Origin: Pseudoalteromonas lipolytica
GTDB taxonomy: Bacteria; Pseudomonadota; Gammaproteobacteria; Enterobacterales; Alteromonadaceae
Assembly (NCBI RefSeq): GCF_001306915.1
Contig: NZ_LJTC01000005.1
Span: forward strand, 1 to 64,000
Direction: 5' to 3'
Length of the DNA: 64,000 bases
Shown in pieces: positions 18,742 to 29,119 of this stretch. The translations under genes and the position numbers were made by a program. Position 1 is the first letter of the stretch; each line of letters starts with the position of its first letter. The notes below the pieces were generated by a model. The model worked only from the letters and a program-made list of their open reading frames with translations. It was not told the DNA's origin and ran no database searches.

Positions 18742-19857
18742 TTAAGAGCGAGGCTCAACATAGTCAACCACTTCTAAGTGGAAACCAGATAGCGCGTGGT
18801 ACTTCTTAGGACGGCTCATTAAGCGCATCTTTTCAATACCTAAATCAGCCAAAATTTGCGAACCAACACCCACAGTACGCGAGGTACCTTGGAATTTACG
18901 ATGACTGACATTTTCGCCCGCATCTTCAGCGGCAAAGGCTTTAACGGTTGCTTCTAAATCTTCAGTTGATTCTTGTTTACCTAAAATAACCAGCACGCCG
19001 TTATGCTCAGCGATATAAGCCATAGCATCTGATAAGCCCCAGCTACGATCAGCACTTCTATCTGATAATAGAATATCGTTAAAGGTGCTTTGTAAGTGAA
19101 CTCGTACTAACGTTGGCTCATCTTTCGATACTTCACCGTTTTGTAAAACATAGTGAAGCTGACCATCAATGGTGTCTTTGTAGGTCACTAAATCAAACTC
19201 ACCATGATCCGTTGGTAGTTTACATTTAGCAACACGCTCAATGGTGGTTTCGTTTAGGTTTCGGTATTCGATTAAATCTGCAATAGTGCCAATCTTTAAG
19301 TCATGCTCTTTAGCAAATACTTCAAGATCTGGGCGACGGGCCATAGTGCCATCTGCATTTAGAATTTCAACAATCACAGATGAAGGCTCAAGACCTGCTA
19401 AACGTGCTAAATCACAACCCGCTTCAGTATGACCAGCACGTGTTAACACGCCACCAGGCTGCGCCATAATTGGGAAAATATGCCCTGGCTGTACGATATC
19501 GCTCGGTACGGCACCTTTAGCGATTGCGGCTTGTACGGTACGTGCGCGGTCGGCTGCTGAAATACCTGTAGTTACGCCTTTCGCCGCTTCAATCGACATA
19601 GTGAAGTTAGTTGAAAAAGCTGCACCGTTATTTTTAACCATCAGTGGTAATTCTAACTGCTGACAACGCTCTTGTGTCATTGTTAAACAAATTAAACCAC
19701 GGCCGTGTGTTGCCATAAAGTTGATGGCATCAGCATTGATATGTTCTGCCGCGATAATTAAATCGCCTTCATTTTCTCGGTCTTCATCGTCCATTAAAAT
19801 AACCATTTTACCGGCTTTAATGTCATCGATAATTTCTTGCGCGCTGTGTAAATTCAT
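18742..19857 (-). CDS. ribBA: DHBP synthase with degenerate GTP cyclohydrolase II domain
   Basis: The 371-residue product is a RibB (3,4-dihydroxy-2-butanone-4-phosphate synthase) domain (1 to about 200) fused to a RibA-like domain. The RibB part is intact: [12 protein letters not shown], the GLICLT stretch and [13 protein letters not shown]. The RibA-like part (about 210-371) aligns through DLVTYKD and VRVHLQS, but where active enzymes have the zinc-binding Cys-x-TGD...RCDCG block it reads [19 protein letters not shown], with none of the three cysteines. Its GTP cyclohydrolase II activity is therefore probably lost and a separate ribA is expected elsewhere. It is third of the four rib genes here. 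Confidence 0.93.
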   Translation of the reverse strand: MNLHSAQEIIDDIKAGKMVILMDDEDRENEGDLIIAAEHINADAINFMATHGRGLICLTMTQERCQQLELPLMVKNNGAAFSTNFTMSIEAAKGVTTGISAADRARTVQAAIAKGAVPSDIVQPGHIFPIMAQPGGVLTRAGHTEAGCDLARLAGLEPSSVIVEILNADGTMARRPDLEVFAKEHDLKIGTIADLIEYRNLNETTIERVAKCKLPTDHGEFDLVTYKDTIDGQLHYVLQNGEVSKDEPTLVRVHLQSTFNDILLSDRSADRSWGLSDAMAYIAEHNGVLVILGKQESTEDLEATVKAFAAEDAGENVSHRKFQGTSRTVGVGSQILADLGIEKMRLMSRPKKYHALSGFHLEVVDYVEPRS

Positions 19858-19899
19858 AATGTGCCCATGAGAGTATGATTAATAGTGACGTATCTTTGC

Positions 19900-20553
19900 T
19901 TACTTAATAAAGCCAGCTTGTGCGAGCAAGCTCATTGATATGTCTGAACGGGAAGGTTGTTCAGCCCCTTTAATTAGGCGCTCTAAATAGCGAGCAATCT
20001 GGTCAACTTCTAAGTTCACCTGAGTACCCACCTGAAATTCTGCAATCGTTGTTTGCTCAGCAGTATGTGGAACAATCGTTAGCTTAAAGCGATTTTGCTC
20101 AACCTCGTTGACGGTTAGGCTAATGCCATCAATACACACCGAGCCTTTGTACGGAATGTACTTCATTAAATCATTGTCAGTACTTAACCAATACTCAGTT
20201 GCACGAGCATTAGGACTAATACTTTCGACAGTCGCAATACCATCAACATGGCCTGACACTAAGTGCCCACCTAGGCGAGAAACCGGTTGCATAGCTTTTT
20301 CGAGGTTAACTGTTTGCCCTTTTTTATAATGTGCAAACCCAGTTAAGCTAATTGTTTCGTTTGATAAGTCAGCACTAAAACCATCGCTATGTTTAGCGAC
20401 AACCGTTAAACACACACCATTGGTGGCAATACTGTCACCGAGCTTGACGTCTTCCATATCCAAATTAGCGCTTTGAATACGAATAGCTAGATCGCCTTGC
20501 TTTTGTGTTAGTTCAACAATTTTACCTGTTGCTTCAATAATTCCAGTAAACAT
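19900..20553 (-). CDS. ribE: Riboflavin synthase, alpha subunit
   Basis: A 217-residue protein built of two lumazine-binding repeats, beginning MFTGIIEATG and GGHLVSGHVDG (about 90-100). It dismutates two lumazine molecules to riboflavin. The frame is open 21 bases further upstream, but ATG at 20553 gives the canonical N-terminus and has AAAGAG upstream; it starts four bases after the ribD stop. The symbol ribC is used for the same gene in some enterobacterial annotations. Confidence 0.95.
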   Translation of the reverse strand: MFTGIIEATGKIVELTQKQGDLAIRIQSANLDMEDVKLGDSIATNGVCLTVVAKHSDGFSADLSNETISLTGFAHYKKGQTVNLEKAMQPVSRLGGHLVSGHVDGIATVESISPNARATEYWLSTDNDLMKYIPYKGSVCIDGISLTVNEVEQNRFKLTIVPHTAEQTTIAEFQVGTQVNLEVDQIARYLERLIKGAEQPSRSDISMSLLAQAGFIK

Positions 20554-20557
20554 AGTG

Positions 20558-21697
20558 CTACTCTTTATTTTCAATTTTTGAGGCTTGCTTTGCTTTTGTC
20601 GCTGTTAAGCGAATATCGTCGCCAATCATCACTGTGTCAGTAAAGGTCAGTTCAGTGATATCACTCATCATGGTGACTTCTGCAAAGTTTAGTAAGCTTT
20701 TGCCCATATCACCTACTAACTTAGGGGCAATATAAACAATATATTCGTCAATTAAATCTTGCTCGGCAAACACCCCAGCAAGGGTTGCCCCCGCTTCGAG
20801 CCAAATATGATTAAATTGTAGTTCAGCAAGACGCTTTAAAACCGCCGATAAATCAACTTTATTGTTAACTGCTGGCACCACTTCGTGTTTAACAAAGTGA
20901 GGCCACTTGGTGTGATTATCAAGCGAAGTGGTAAAAATTATTACCGGGCTCTCGATGCTGAATAACGCAAGCTCAGGCGTTAACCTGTTTTGTGAGTCAA
21001 TAATGATTCGGGTTGGTTGGCGCAAAGGCAACGAGGTTGGCATGGTAAATGGCAACTCATCAACACGGACATTAAGTTTTGCATTATCAGTAATAACGGT
21101 GTCCGCACCGGTTAAGATAGCGCAGCTTTGCGCACGAAATGCTTGCACATCTTGGCGCGCTTTAGGGCCTGTTATCCATTTACTTTGACCGTTATTTAGC
21201 GCAGTTTTACCATCTAAACTACACGCCATTTTACAGGTTACATATGGCAACCCTGTTTCCATACGCTTTAAAAAGCCTTTGTTTAAATCGCGCGCTTGTT
21301 GCTCAAGTAAGCCAGATGCCACACTAATACCAGCGTCAGCTAATATCTGCAGGCCGCGACCACTTACCGCAGGGTTTGGGTCAACCATAGCAGCAATCAC
21401 CTTGCTTACACCCGCAGCTTTTAAACCTTCGGCACAAGGTGGAGTGCGTCCATAATGACTACAAGGCTCTAAAGTGACATAGGCAGTGGCGCCCTTTGCT
21501 TTATCGCCAGCTACAGCCAACGCATTCACTTCAGCATGGCCCTGCCCTGCGATTTGATGAAACCCTTCGCCGACTATTTCGTCATCTTTAACCAGTACAC
21601 AGCCAACATTCGGGTTTGGCGTGGTAGTAAAACGGCCGTGTTTAGCAAGCTCAATGGCACGCGCCATGTAAACAGTATCAAGTTCTGTAAACGACAT
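20558..21697 (-). CDS. ribD: Bifunctional riboflavin deaminase/reductase RibD
   Basis: A 379-residue two-domain enzyme. The N-terminal cytidine-deaminase-like zinc domain (1 to about 145) has GQGHAEVNAL and PCSHYGRTPPC; the C-terminal reductase domain (about 150-370) is DHFR-like, with CSLDGKTA and LEAGATLAGVF. It converts the GTP cyclohydrolase II product to 5-amino-6-ribitylaminouracil phosphate in two steps. It starts two bases after the nrdR stop, so translation is coupled. Confidence 0.95.
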   Translation of the reverse strand: MSFTELDTVYMARAIELAKHGRFTTTPNPNVGCVLVKDDEIVGEGFHQIAGQGHAEVNALAVAGDKAKGATAYVTLEPCSHYGRTPPCAEGLKAAGVSKVIAAMVDPNPAVSGRGLQILADAGISVASGLLEQQARDLNKGFLKRMETGLPYVTCKMACSLDGKTALNNGQSKWITGPKARQDVQAFRAQSCAILTGADTVITDNAKLNVRVDELPFTMPTSLPLRQPTRIIIDSQNRLTPELALFSIESPVIIFTTSLDNHTKWPHFVKHEVVPAVNNKVDLSAVLKRLAELQFNHIWLEAGATLAGVFAEQDLIDEYIVYIAPKLVGDMGKSLLNFAEVTMMSDITELTFTDTVMIGDDIRLTATKAKQASKIENKE

Positions 21698-21699
21698 GA

Positions 21700-22149
21700 T
21701 TAATCACCTAAACGAGCGATTTCTTCTCCAAACTCGCGAATGTCTTCAAATGAACGATAAACCGATGCAAAGCGCACATAGGCTACTTTGTCGAGTTTTT
21801 TCAGCGACTCCATGATGCATTCGCCAATTAAATGGCTAGAGATTTCACGCTCACCGGTAGCACGAAGTTGAGATTTAATGATGTTAACGACTTCGTCGAC
21901 CTGCTCAGTGCTCACTGGGCGTTTCTCTAAAGCGCGATGCAAGCCATTCAGTAACTTGTCTTCGTTAAATGGTTCGCGGCTACCGTCTTGCTTGATGACT
22001 CTTGGCATCACAAGTTCAGCGCCTTCAAAGGTGGTAAAGCGCTCATGGCATTCGTTACATTCACGTCGACGTCTCACTTGGTGACCACCGCCAACAAGTC
22101 GAGAATCAATTACTTTAGTATCTTTTGCGGTGCAAAAAGGGCAATGCAT
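21700..22149 (-). CDS. nrdR: Transcriptional repressor NrdR
   Basis: A 149-residue protein with an N-terminal zinc ribbon (CPFC at 3-6, CNECHERF at about 31-38) and an ATP-cone domain (about 50-140, starting [12 protein letters not shown]). NrdR senses ATP/dATP and represses ribonucleotide reductase genes. It leads the rib-nus-thi cluster, a conserved position in proteobacteria. Confidence 0.97.
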   Translation of the reverse strand: MHCPFCTAKDTKVIDSRLVGGGHQVRRRRECNECHERFTTFEGAELVMPRVIKQDGSREPFNEDKLLNGLHRALEKRPVSTEQVDEVVNIIKSQLRATGEREISSHLIGECIMESLKKLDKVAYVRFASVYRSFEDIREFGEEIARLGD

Positions 22150-22175
22150 AGGGTTCTAGTTCCGTTTATAAAAAA

Positions 22176-22204
22176 CAAAAAGGCCGCTTAGTAAGCGGCC
22201 TTTA
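22176..22204 (-). terminator. Terminator of glyA
   Basis: A GGCCGCTTA.TAAGCGGCC stem is followed on the minus strand by TTTTTGTTTTT, between the glyA stop (22256) and the nrdR start (22149). It separates glyA from the nrdR cluster. Confidence 0.88.
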
Positions 22205-22255
22205 TGATAGCAAAAAACAACGCTATTGTTATCTTAATTACGGTTTAACCAGTAA

Positions 22256-23512
22256 TTAAGCGTAAACTGGTAATTTTTTACAGATAGCTTTAACTTTCTC
22301 TTTTACTTCTGCTTGTACTGACTCATCGTTGATGTTGTCTAGTACGTCACAGATCCAGCCAGCAAGCTCTTTTGACTCAGCTTCTTTGAAACCACGGCGA
22401 GTAATAGCCGGAGAACCAATACGAAGACCAGACGTTACGAACGGTGAACGTGGGTCGTTTGGTACTGAGTTTTTATTTACAGTGATGTTAGCGTTACCTA
22501 GAGCAGCGTCAGCATCTTTACCTGTGATATCTTTATCGATTAGGTCTAGAAGGAATAAGTGGTTGTCTGTTTTACCAGAAACAACTTTGTAGCCACGCTC
22601 TTGCAGTACTTCAACCATAGCTTGAGCGTTCTTAACAACTTGTGCTTGGTACGCTTTGAATTCTGGTTGTAAAGCTTCTTTGAAAGCAACCGCTTTAGCA
22701 GCGATGATGTGGCATAAAGGACCACCTTGACCGCCAGGGAAAACGGCGCTGTTTAGCTTTTTGTAGATCTCTTCATCACCACATGCAGAAACGATTAGAC
22801 CGCCACGAGGACCCGCTAATGTTTTGTGAGTTGTTGTTGTAACAACGTGTGCGTGAGGGATTGGACTTGGGTATACACCCGCTGCGATAAGACCAGCAAC
22901 GTGAGCCATATCTACGAATAAGTATGCGCCAACTTTATCAGCGATTTCACGGAATTTAGCCCAGTCAACAACGCCTGAGTATGCAGAGAAACCAGCGATG
23001 ATCATTTTTGGCTTGTGCTCTAATGCAAGCGCTTCAACTTGAGCATAATCAATTTCACCTGTTTCGTCGTTTAGGCCGTATTGAATTGCATTGTACGTTT
23101 TACCAGAAAAGTTAACGTGTGAACCGTGAGTTAAGTGACCACCATGAGCTAAGCTCATACCTAGTACTGTATCGTGCGGCTGAAGAAGTGCTTGGAAAAC
23201 AGCTGCGTTTGCTTGTGAGCCCGCATGCGGTTGAACGTTAGCGTAATCTGTGCCGAATAATTCGTTTGCACGGTCAATTGCTAATTGCTCAACAACATCA
23301 ACATGCTCACAACCGCCATAGTAACGTTTGCCTGGGTAACCTTCAGCGTATTTGTTGGTAAGCTGAGAACCCTGCGCTTCAAGTACGCGTGGGCTACAAT
23401 AGTTTTCAGACGCGATCAGTTCGATATGCTCTTCTTGACGAGCCGTCTCTTTAGTGATGGCTGCAAATAACTCTGGATCGAAATCCGAAATATTCATGCT
23501 ACGTTCTAACAT
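22256..23512 (-). CDS. glyA: Serine hydroxymethyltransferase
   Basis: A 418-residue PLP enzyme, one residue longer than E. coli GlyA. The PLP-binding lysine is in [14 protein letters not shown] (about 229 for Lys), with [12 protein letters not shown] near the N-terminus. It interconverts serine and glycine and supplies one-carbon units to tetrahydrofolate. The reading frame extends upstream to 23575, but the ATG at 23512 gives the family N-terminus ([12 protein letters not shown]) and has TAGGAG seven bases before it. Confidence 0.97.
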   Translation of the reverse strand: MLERSMNISDFDPELFAAITKETARQEEHIELIASENYCSPRVLEAQGSQLTNKYAEGYPGKRYYGGCEHVDVVEQLAIDRANELFGTDYANVQPHAGSQANAAVFQALLQPHDTVLGMSLAHGGHLTHGSHVNFSGKTYNAIQYGLNDETGEIDYAQVEALALEHKPKMIIAGFSAYSGVVDWAKFREIADKVGAYLFVDMAHVAGLIAAGVYPSPIPHAHVVTTTTHKTLAGPRGGLIVSACGDEEIYKKLNSAVFPGGQGGPLCHIIAAKAVAFKEALQPEFKAYQAQVVKNAQAMVEVLQERGYKVVSGKTDNHLFLLDLIDKDITGKDADAALGNANITVNKNSVPNDPRSPFVTSGLRIGSPAITRRGFKEAESKELAGWICDVLDNINDESVQAEVKEKVKAICKKLPVYA

Positions 23513-23803
23513 GGGGTCTCCTAAGGCAACGTGTATGGTGTTTTTTAAAGGCTGTATTGTACGCTTAAAACGCACTTTTGCCTATCTTGTAAAGATGAAC
23601 ATATTTAAACAGGGATTGAATTTATTTCACAGTGTTTTAATAATGATATTTTTTTATTGATACATAATAAATATTTATAGATTTAAAATATTTCATAGAT
23701 ATTTAAAATGTTATTTCAACGAAAAACCGCCCGATTAAATTGCGTTTTTATAGGGACAAACTAAGCTTATAGGACTAGTCAATATCAAGGATGGTATAAG
23801 TAC

Positions 23804-24172
23804 ATGTTAGCTAAACCAATATACGAATTAGTCCCCTACGGATATTTTTTTCTTGGCATAAGCTGTATCGCATTGGCAAATAATTATGTGCCAACTCTCA
23901 TCGGTGTAATCTTATTTTTATTAGGTGCTAATATTTGGCGGATGCGTTCAGAAGCCAGAAGAACCGATCATTCAAGCCAGCGTGTTAAACAAAAAAAACG
24001 TCGCTATTACTATGAATTTAAACCCTTTATCATTTTTATTTCGGCTTTCACCTTGATGCAATGGACGCACAGTGAACTCGTCTCGATGATCAGTATTTTG
24101 CTGTGTATTTCGGCCGTGGTCATTCTTATCATGCGGGTTTTAAACCGACATAGTCACTCGTTACTTCATTAA
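23804..24172 (+). CDS. Small membrane protein, unknown function
   Basis: A 122-residue protein with two pairs of hydrophobic helices (about 10-24, 28-44, 74-90, 94-112) separated by a strongly basic loop (about 47-70, RMRSEARR and KQKKRRYYY). I do not recognise a family. It is a single gene between the glyA promoter region and the shared terminator with thrC. Base composition resembles its neighbours. Confidence 0.6.
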   Translation: MLAKPIYELVPYGYFFLGISCIALANNYVPTLIGVILFLLGANIWRMRSEARRTDHSSQRVKQKKRRYYYEFKPFIIFISAFTLMQWTHSELVSMISILLCISAVVILIMRVLNRHSHSLLH

Positions 24173-24195
24173 AGGCTTCATTAAAAGACTGCATT

Positions 24196-24221
24196 AAAAA
24201 GAGCGGCTTAGCCGCTCTTTA
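24196..24221. terminator. Bidirectional terminator between small membrane protein gene and thrC
   Basis: A GAGCGGC-TTA-GCCGCTC hairpin with A-run on the left and T-run on the right serves both converging genes. Confidence 0.88.
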
Positions 24222-24236
24222 TACCTTTATTAAGCA

Positions 24237-25520
24237 CTAAGCTAATTTATTTAACAGCTCAGTTCGAAGCAATTGATAATCAAACTTAATATCTTCAGCT
24301 AAACACTGTTTTGCTAATGCATCAGCGAGTGGTTTCGGCATAGGCAATTCGATGTCTAAAATTTGCTCTACGCTGTCTTTGAATTTAGCTGGGTGTGCAG
24401 TCGCTAAAAAGATACCTGCACTGCCATCAGCTAGATTTTCTTTCAAGCCCTGATAAGCAATTGCAGTATGAGGCTCTGCGATGTAACCGGTTTGATGAAT
24501 TTTTTTCATCACCTCTTTTGTTTCTTCCTCACCAACACAGCTTGAATAAAAGTCATCATAGCTAAACCATTCGTTATCCAACATAAACTGAACACGCGGC
24601 CAGTTATTCGGCTTACTTACATCCATCGCGTTCGATAGTGACTCAAGCGTATCATTCGGTGCCCACTCTTTATTTTGTAAAAAACGTGGCACCGTGTCGT
24701 TTTGGTTAGTTGTAGCGCTTAATTTCGCTACTGGCATACCAAGCACAGCACCGATCATCGCGGCACACACATTACCAAAGTTACCACTTGGAACTGAGAT
24801 ATGCGCTTTACTACGCTGCTCTTTTGGTAATTGAGCAATCGCTTCAAAGTAATAGCAAACCTGTGCAACTAAACGGCTGATATTAATTGAATTTGCTGAA
24901 TTCAGACCAAGCTTTTGTTTCACTTCATCATCTAAAAACGCCTGTTTTACCATGCTTTGACAATCATCAAAGCTACCATCAACCGCATAGCAGTGAATGT
25001 TGTTGCCTAACGTTGTGAATAACTTTTGCTGCGCTAATGAAATTTTACCTTTCGGGTATAAGATCACGACATCGATATTTGGCTTATTATAAAATGCATG
25101 GGCAACTGCAGCCCCTGTATCGCCTGATGTAGCCGTTAAAATCGTGACTTTTTCACCCTGATTAAATTGCGCAAGACACTCAGCCATAAAACGGCCACCA
25201 AAGTCTTTAAACGCAAGCGTTGGGCCATGAAATAATTCAAGGCAATAAATATCTTTTTCTACTTCAACTAATTTCACATCAAAGTTAAAGGCATTTTGCA
25301 CCATCTGTGCAACGGTATCGGCAGGAAGCTCGTCACCAATCAGGTGCGATAAAATCTTACTGCTACGGCTCACAAAGTCTAAATCAAGTAACTTATCAAT
25401 GTCTTGAATTGGTGTAAGGCTATTAGGGAAGAATACACCTTGATTACGCCCTAAACCCGTTTTTACCGCTTCAACAAACGACACCTGTTGTGTTTCATCT
25501 TTTAAATTATGTAATTGCAT
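24237..25520 (-). CDS. threonine synthase thrC: Threonine synthase
   Basis: A 427-residue PLP enzyme of the proteobacterial ThrC group. The N-terminal block NLKDETQQVSFVEAV and the PLP-lysine motif GPTLAFKDFGGRF (about Lys107) are present, as is TATSGDTGAAVAHAF. It converts O-phosphohomoserine to threonine, the last step of the pathway. It starts 18 bases after thrB and ends the thrABC operon. Confidence 0.96.
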   Translation of the reverse strand: MQLHNLKDETQQVSFVEAVKTGLGRNQGVFFPNSLTPIQDIDKLLDLDFVSRSSKILSHLIGDELPADTVAQMVQNAFNFDVKLVEVEKDIYCLELFHGPTLAFKDFGGRFMAECLAQFNQGEKVTILTATSGDTGAAVAHAFYNKPNIDVVILYPKGKISLAQQKLFTTLGNNIHCYAVDGSFDDCQSMVKQAFLDDEVKQKLGLNSANSINISRLVAQVCYYFEAIAQLPKEQRSKAHISVPSGNFGNVCAAMIGAVLGMPVAKLSATTNQNDTVPRFLQNKEWAPNDTLESLSNAMDVSKPNNWPRVQFMLDNEWFSYDDFYSSCVGEEETKEVMKKIHQTGYIAEPHTAIAYQGLKENLADGSAGIFLATAHPAKFKDSVEQILDIELPMPKPLADALAKQCLAEDIKFDYQLLRTELLNKLA

Positions 25521-25538
25521 GTTTATTCCTTAAATTCT

Positions 25539-26465
25539 TTAAAGCTGTCGTGTGCCAAGCTGATCAAGTTGGCAGATGTGGCAGAAGCCCTGCTCATTGA
25601 TGTAATTATCATTCAGCCAAGCTGCACACTGCTTAGCAGCTTCCAGGCTCTTACACACGGTAAATAATGTTGGGCCCGCACCAGAAATGCTGACAATCTC
25701 TGCACCAAGCTCTGGCAAGGCACTCTTTGCTTCGGCAAAGCCTTGAATGAGCGGTGCGCGATGTGGCTCAGCGATTTCATCACTCATAATGGAAAGCGCT
25801 GCGTCAAAGCGACCTGTAAGCAATAAGCTGCTAAATGCAGAAAGTCGCTGAGCGAACTCAACACTGTCGTGCATTGATAATTGCGTTGGCAAGACCGAAC
25901 GCGCTTTTGCGGTATTCAGTGAAAATCCCGGAAAAGCCGCTACGTAATACCATTGATTATCAACAGGTAACGAAATTGACTTGTTCGGAATGAGTTCACC
26001 AGTTAATTGCAAGCCACCTAAATAACAGGGTGTGATGTTATCGTAATGACGACCGCCACTAACAATGGCTTCAAAATCAGCCATCAACTCGATAAGTTGC
26101 TCTTGAGATAAGTTGGTTTCAGCGAACTTATCAAGGGCTGCAAACGCAGCCACCACAGAACAGGCACTCGAACCTAAACCTGAACCAATTGGTAGGTTCT
26201 TTTTAAGCTCAAGTTTTACCGCTGGCATAGTCGGTGCAACGTGTTCTTTAAAATGAATTAAACATTGATAAGCCAAGTTTTCTTCAGCATTAGCAGGCAG
26301 TTTGTGGGCATAGTCGCCAGAGCAGACAAAAGTATCTTGCTCAGCGCCACTCACCTCTACAACATCGCCTAATAAGGTGCCATCGATTGGTGCTAGCGCA
26401 GCACCTAACGCATCAAAGCCTACAGCAAAATTCCCGATTGAAGCGGGTGCATATACACGGATCAT
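25539..26465 (-). CDS. thrB: Homoserine kinase
   Basis: A 308-residue GHMP-family kinase with the ATP-binding loop LPIGSGLGSSACS (about 91-103) and the start IRVYAPASIGNFAVGFDALG. The late GAGPTLFTV motif is present. It phosphorylates homoserine. It lies nine bases after thrA and 18 bases before thrC. Confidence 0.97.
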   Translation of the reverse strand: MIRVYAPASIGNFAVGFDALGAALAPIDGTLLGDVVEVSGAEQDTFVCSGDYAHKLPANAEENLAYQCLIHFKEHVAPTMPAVKLELKKNLPIGSGLGSSACSVVAAFAALDKFAETNLSQEQLIELMADFEAIVSGGRHYDNITPCYLGGLQLTGELIPNKSISLPVDNQWYYVAAFPGFSLNTAKARSVLPTQLSMHDSVEFAQRLSAFSSLLLTGRFDAALSIMSDEIAEPHRAPLIQGFAEAKSALPELGAEIVSISGAGPTLFTVCKSLEAAKQCAAWLNDNYINEQGFCHICQLDQLGTRQL

Positions 26466-26474
26466 GACCAGCTC

Positions 26475-28892
26475 CTAACGTGTTAACGTTTTTAAAATGT
26501 CGGCAAATACGCCTGCAGCCGTTACTTCAGCACCTGCGCCATAACCACGAATAACAAACGGACGAGGTTGATAATATTGACTTAAGATGGCCAGTGCATT
26601 TTCACCGTCACGGATATCATAAAGAGCATGGCTACTATCTACGGCTTCGATGCCTACTTTACATTGACCGTTTTCAATAGTACCCACATAACGAAGTACT
26701 TTACCTTCGCTTGCAGCACTTTGTATACGGTCGTTAAACTGTGCATCAAGTGATGGTAGTTTTGCCATGAAATCTGCTACAGAATCACCTTCTGCAAACC
26801 CTTTTGGTAAAACAGATTCAACTTCGATATCGCTTAGTTCTAACTCAAGACCCGATTCACGGGCAATGATCAGTAGTTTTCGAGCAACATCAGTGCCTGA
26901 TAAATCATCACGCGGATCTGGTTCTGTAAATCCACTTTCTTTCGCTTTTAACGTTGCTTCGCTAAGTGATAAACCATCTTGTAGCGCACCAAACATATAC
27001 GATAATGAACCCGACAAGATACCGCTGAACTTAATAAGTTCATCACCGGCACCAAAGAGTGATTTCAGGTTATCAAGTACTGGTAAGCCTGCACCTACGT
27101 TTGTTTCGTATAAAAACTTACGATTATTCTTCTGTGTCACTGCAACTAAATCTTGGTAGTAAGCATACGAGCTAGTATTGGCCTTTTTGTTTGCCGCAAC
27201 AACGTGGAAACCGGCATTCAAGAAATCAACATATTGCCCAGCAAGCTTATCGGCTGAGCTACAATCTACGATCACAGGGTTAATTAAATGGTTTTGTTTA
27301 ACAAATTGCTCGACCAAATTTAAATCAAATGCCTGCTCTGACACGGCTAATTTGTCTTGCCAACCATCAAAAGCAATGCCTTCGCTATCTAGATAAAGCT
27401 GCCTTGAATTAGCAACACCGTACAAGTTCAGTTTAATATTACGTTTTTCAAGCCATGCTTGTTGACGCTTTAACTGCTGGATAAGTTCTTGACCTACTAA
27501 GCCACAGCCAAGTAAAAACACATCGATTGAAGGAATGTGAGTAAAGAAGTTCTCATGGCACACTTTCACTGCGTCGTTGCATAGTTCACCATCGATAACC
27601 GCTGAAATAGCACTCTCAGTCGAGTCTTGTGCAATAGCAACAATGTTAACCTGCGCTTGAGCTAATGAAGCAAAGAACTTAGCTGCTAAGCCTTTGTGCG
27701 CACGCATGTTATCACCAACTAGGGTTACAATCGCAAGGTTACGCTGTACTTGAACTGGTTCGATTAAACCGGCTTGTGATTCTAATTCGAAAGCAGTTTG
27801 TAATGCTTCTAGAGCAAGTGATAGGTCGCTCTCATGCACACAGAAACTGATACTAAATTCACACGAAGATTGTGTGATTAGTACAATTGACACATTGTCA
27901 TGCGCCAATGCATTAAATACTTTTGATGCCATACCCACTTTGCCTTTCATACCTGGGCCAGACACGGTTAACATAGCGAGGTTTTGTAAACTTGATAGCG
28001 CTTTAACAGGCTCGTTCGACACACTGTCGTTACTGATCACTGAACCTTCAGCACGTGGGTTATGAGTATTTTTGATCTCGCACGGCACACCTGCTTTAGC
28101 ACAAGGTAAAATCGTTTTCGGGTGCAATACTTTCGCACCAAAGTAAGACAGCTCCATTGCTTCTTTATAAGATAACGAATCAACCTTAGATGCTTTTTTG
28201 ATATAACGCGGGTCAGCATTGTAAACACCGTCAACATCAGTCCAGATCTGGCATACATCAGCTTCTAAACATGCTGCAGCTATTGCTGCTGAGTAATCTG
28301 AACCATTGCGACCAAGTGTTGTTAGTTCCCCCTGCTCATTGGCAGCAGTGAAACCCGGCATGATATAAATAGTGCTCGGTGCTGCTTTTAATGCAGCTTG
28401 AAAACGTAACTTACTTGCGGCCAAGTCAGCTTCAGCATCAATGTAGCCACCTACAGATGCAATACAGTCTGTTGCTTCTAAATAACGAGCATTACTTTCT
28501 TTAAGCATACACTCCATCAAGGCAACACTAACGCGCTCACCAAAACTAATTGCATAAGCACGTACTTGGTCTGGGCAACACTTCAAAAGTGCAACACCAT
28601 CCAGTTTATTCTTAAGTTCGTTTAAATCAGGCCAATTCACTACCTGACCAAAGTCAGCTTCAACAGCAGCTTTTAATTGTTCACAGCGCGCAACCAATGC
28701 TTGCCATAACTCTCTAAAATCTTGCCCCTGCTCTGCAGCGCTTGCTAATGCAACTAATGAATCTGTCATGCCACCTGGTGCTGACAGCACTAACAGCATT
28801 TCATCGCGTAATTCTTCTTTGACTAACTGAGCTACCTGTTGCAAACATGCGTAGTCGGCCAAGGACGACCCACCAAATTTTAATACTCGCAT
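26475..28892 (-). CDS. thrA: Bifunctional aspartokinase I/homoserine dehydrogenase I
   Basis: An 805-residue fusion. The aspartokinase domain (1 to about 290) begins [13 protein letters not shown] and has [12 protein letters not shown]; two ACT-type regulatory segments follow (about 310-450, e.g. [17 protein letters not shown]); the homoserine dehydrogenase domain (about 455-805) begins LLGCGLVGQ and has ANKKANTSS and [16 protein letters not shown]. It catalyses the first and third steps from aspartate to threonine and in E. coli is inhibited by threonine. The operon is controlled by the upstream thr leader and attenuator. Confidence 0.97.
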   Translation of the reverse strand: MRVLKFGGSSLADYACLQQVAQLVKEELRDEMLLVLSAPGGMTDSLVALASAAEQGQDFRELWQALVARCEQLKAAVEADFGQVVNWPDLNELKNKLDGVALLKCCPDQVRAYAISFGERVSVALMECMLKESNARYLEATDCIASVGGYIDAEADLAASKLRFQAALKAAPSTIYIMPGFTAANEQGELTTLGRNGSDYSAAIAAACLEADVCQIWTDVDGVYNADPRYIKKASKVDSLSYKEAMELSYFGAKVLHPKTILPCAKAGVPCEIKNTHNPRAEGSVISNDSVSNEPVKALSSLQNLAMLTVSGPGMKGKVGMASKVFNALAHDNVSIVLITQSSCEFSISFCVHESDLSLALEALQTAFELESQAGLIEPVQVQRNLAIVTLVGDNMRAHKGLAAKFFASLAQAQVNIVAIAQDSTESAISAVIDGELCNDAVKVCHENFFTHIPSIDVFLLGCGLVGQELIQQLKRQQAWLEKRNIKLNLYGVANSRQLYLDSEGIAFDGWQDKLAVSEQAFDLNLVEQFVKQNHLINPVIVDCSSADKLAGQYVDFLNAGFHVVAANKKANTSSYAYYQDLVAVTQKNNRKFLYETNVGAGLPVLDNLKSLFGAGDELIKFSGILSGSLSYMFGALQDGLSLSEATLKAKESGFTEPDPRDDLSGTDVARKLLIIARESGLELELSDIEVESVLPKGFAEGDSVADFMAKLPSLDAQFNDRIQSAASEGKVLRYVGTIENGQCKVGIEAVDSSHALYDIRDGENALAILSQYYQPRPFVIRGYGAGAEVTAAGVFADILKTLTR

Positions 28893-28918
28893 TATTTATG
28901 TTTCCTCATTCCATAAAC

Positions 28919-28951
28919 GAAAAAGGCCTGTGTTCTAGTGAACACAGGCCT
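28919..28951 (-). terminator. thr operon attenuator
   Basis: A 12-bp perfect stem AGGCCTGTGTTC/GAACACAGGCCT (28940-28951 with 28924-28935) with a four-base loop is followed by TTTTT. It lies between the thr leader peptide and thrA, as in the classical thr attenuator. Confidence 0.92.
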
Positions 28952-28978
28952 ATAAATTTGTTGCACCGACCTATGCCA

Positions 28979-29038
28979 CTATCCTGTAAGGATGATGGTT
29001 GTAATAATAATGGTCGTTGCGTGATTAAATGTTTTCAT
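28979..29038 (-). CDS. thrL: thr operon leader peptide
   Basis: A 19-codon ORF encoding MKTFNHATTIIITTIILTG, with six Thr codons and six Ile codons. Ribosome stalling at these codons when charged tRNA-Thr or tRNA-Ile is scarce would prevent formation of the terminator at 28919-28951. The stop is 28 bases before the terminator stem. This is the expected thrL layout of enteric bacteria. Confidence 0.93.
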   Translation of the reverse strand: MKTFNHATTIIITTIILTG

Positions 29039-29119
29039 AGCCTTTAGACTGCCTTAAATGTAGCCAAGCTGTCAACCCTTAAAGAAAAGATAAATTATGC
29101 ACTTTTGTTATACAAAAGA

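Noticed and set aside
18637..22255. FMN riboswitch expected near riboflavin genes
   Set aside because: The intergenic spaces are 2-105 bases and I see no RFN-element pattern; control must lie elsewhere or upstream of nrdR.
23513..23575. Upstream extension of glyA
   Set aside because: The family N-terminus and a strong Shine-Dalgarno both point to the ATG at 23512; the extension reads through the leader.
26767..27159. 130-codon ORF antisense to thrA
   Set aside because: It lies wholly within the conserved homoserine dehydrogenase domain and is explained by codon bias of thrA.
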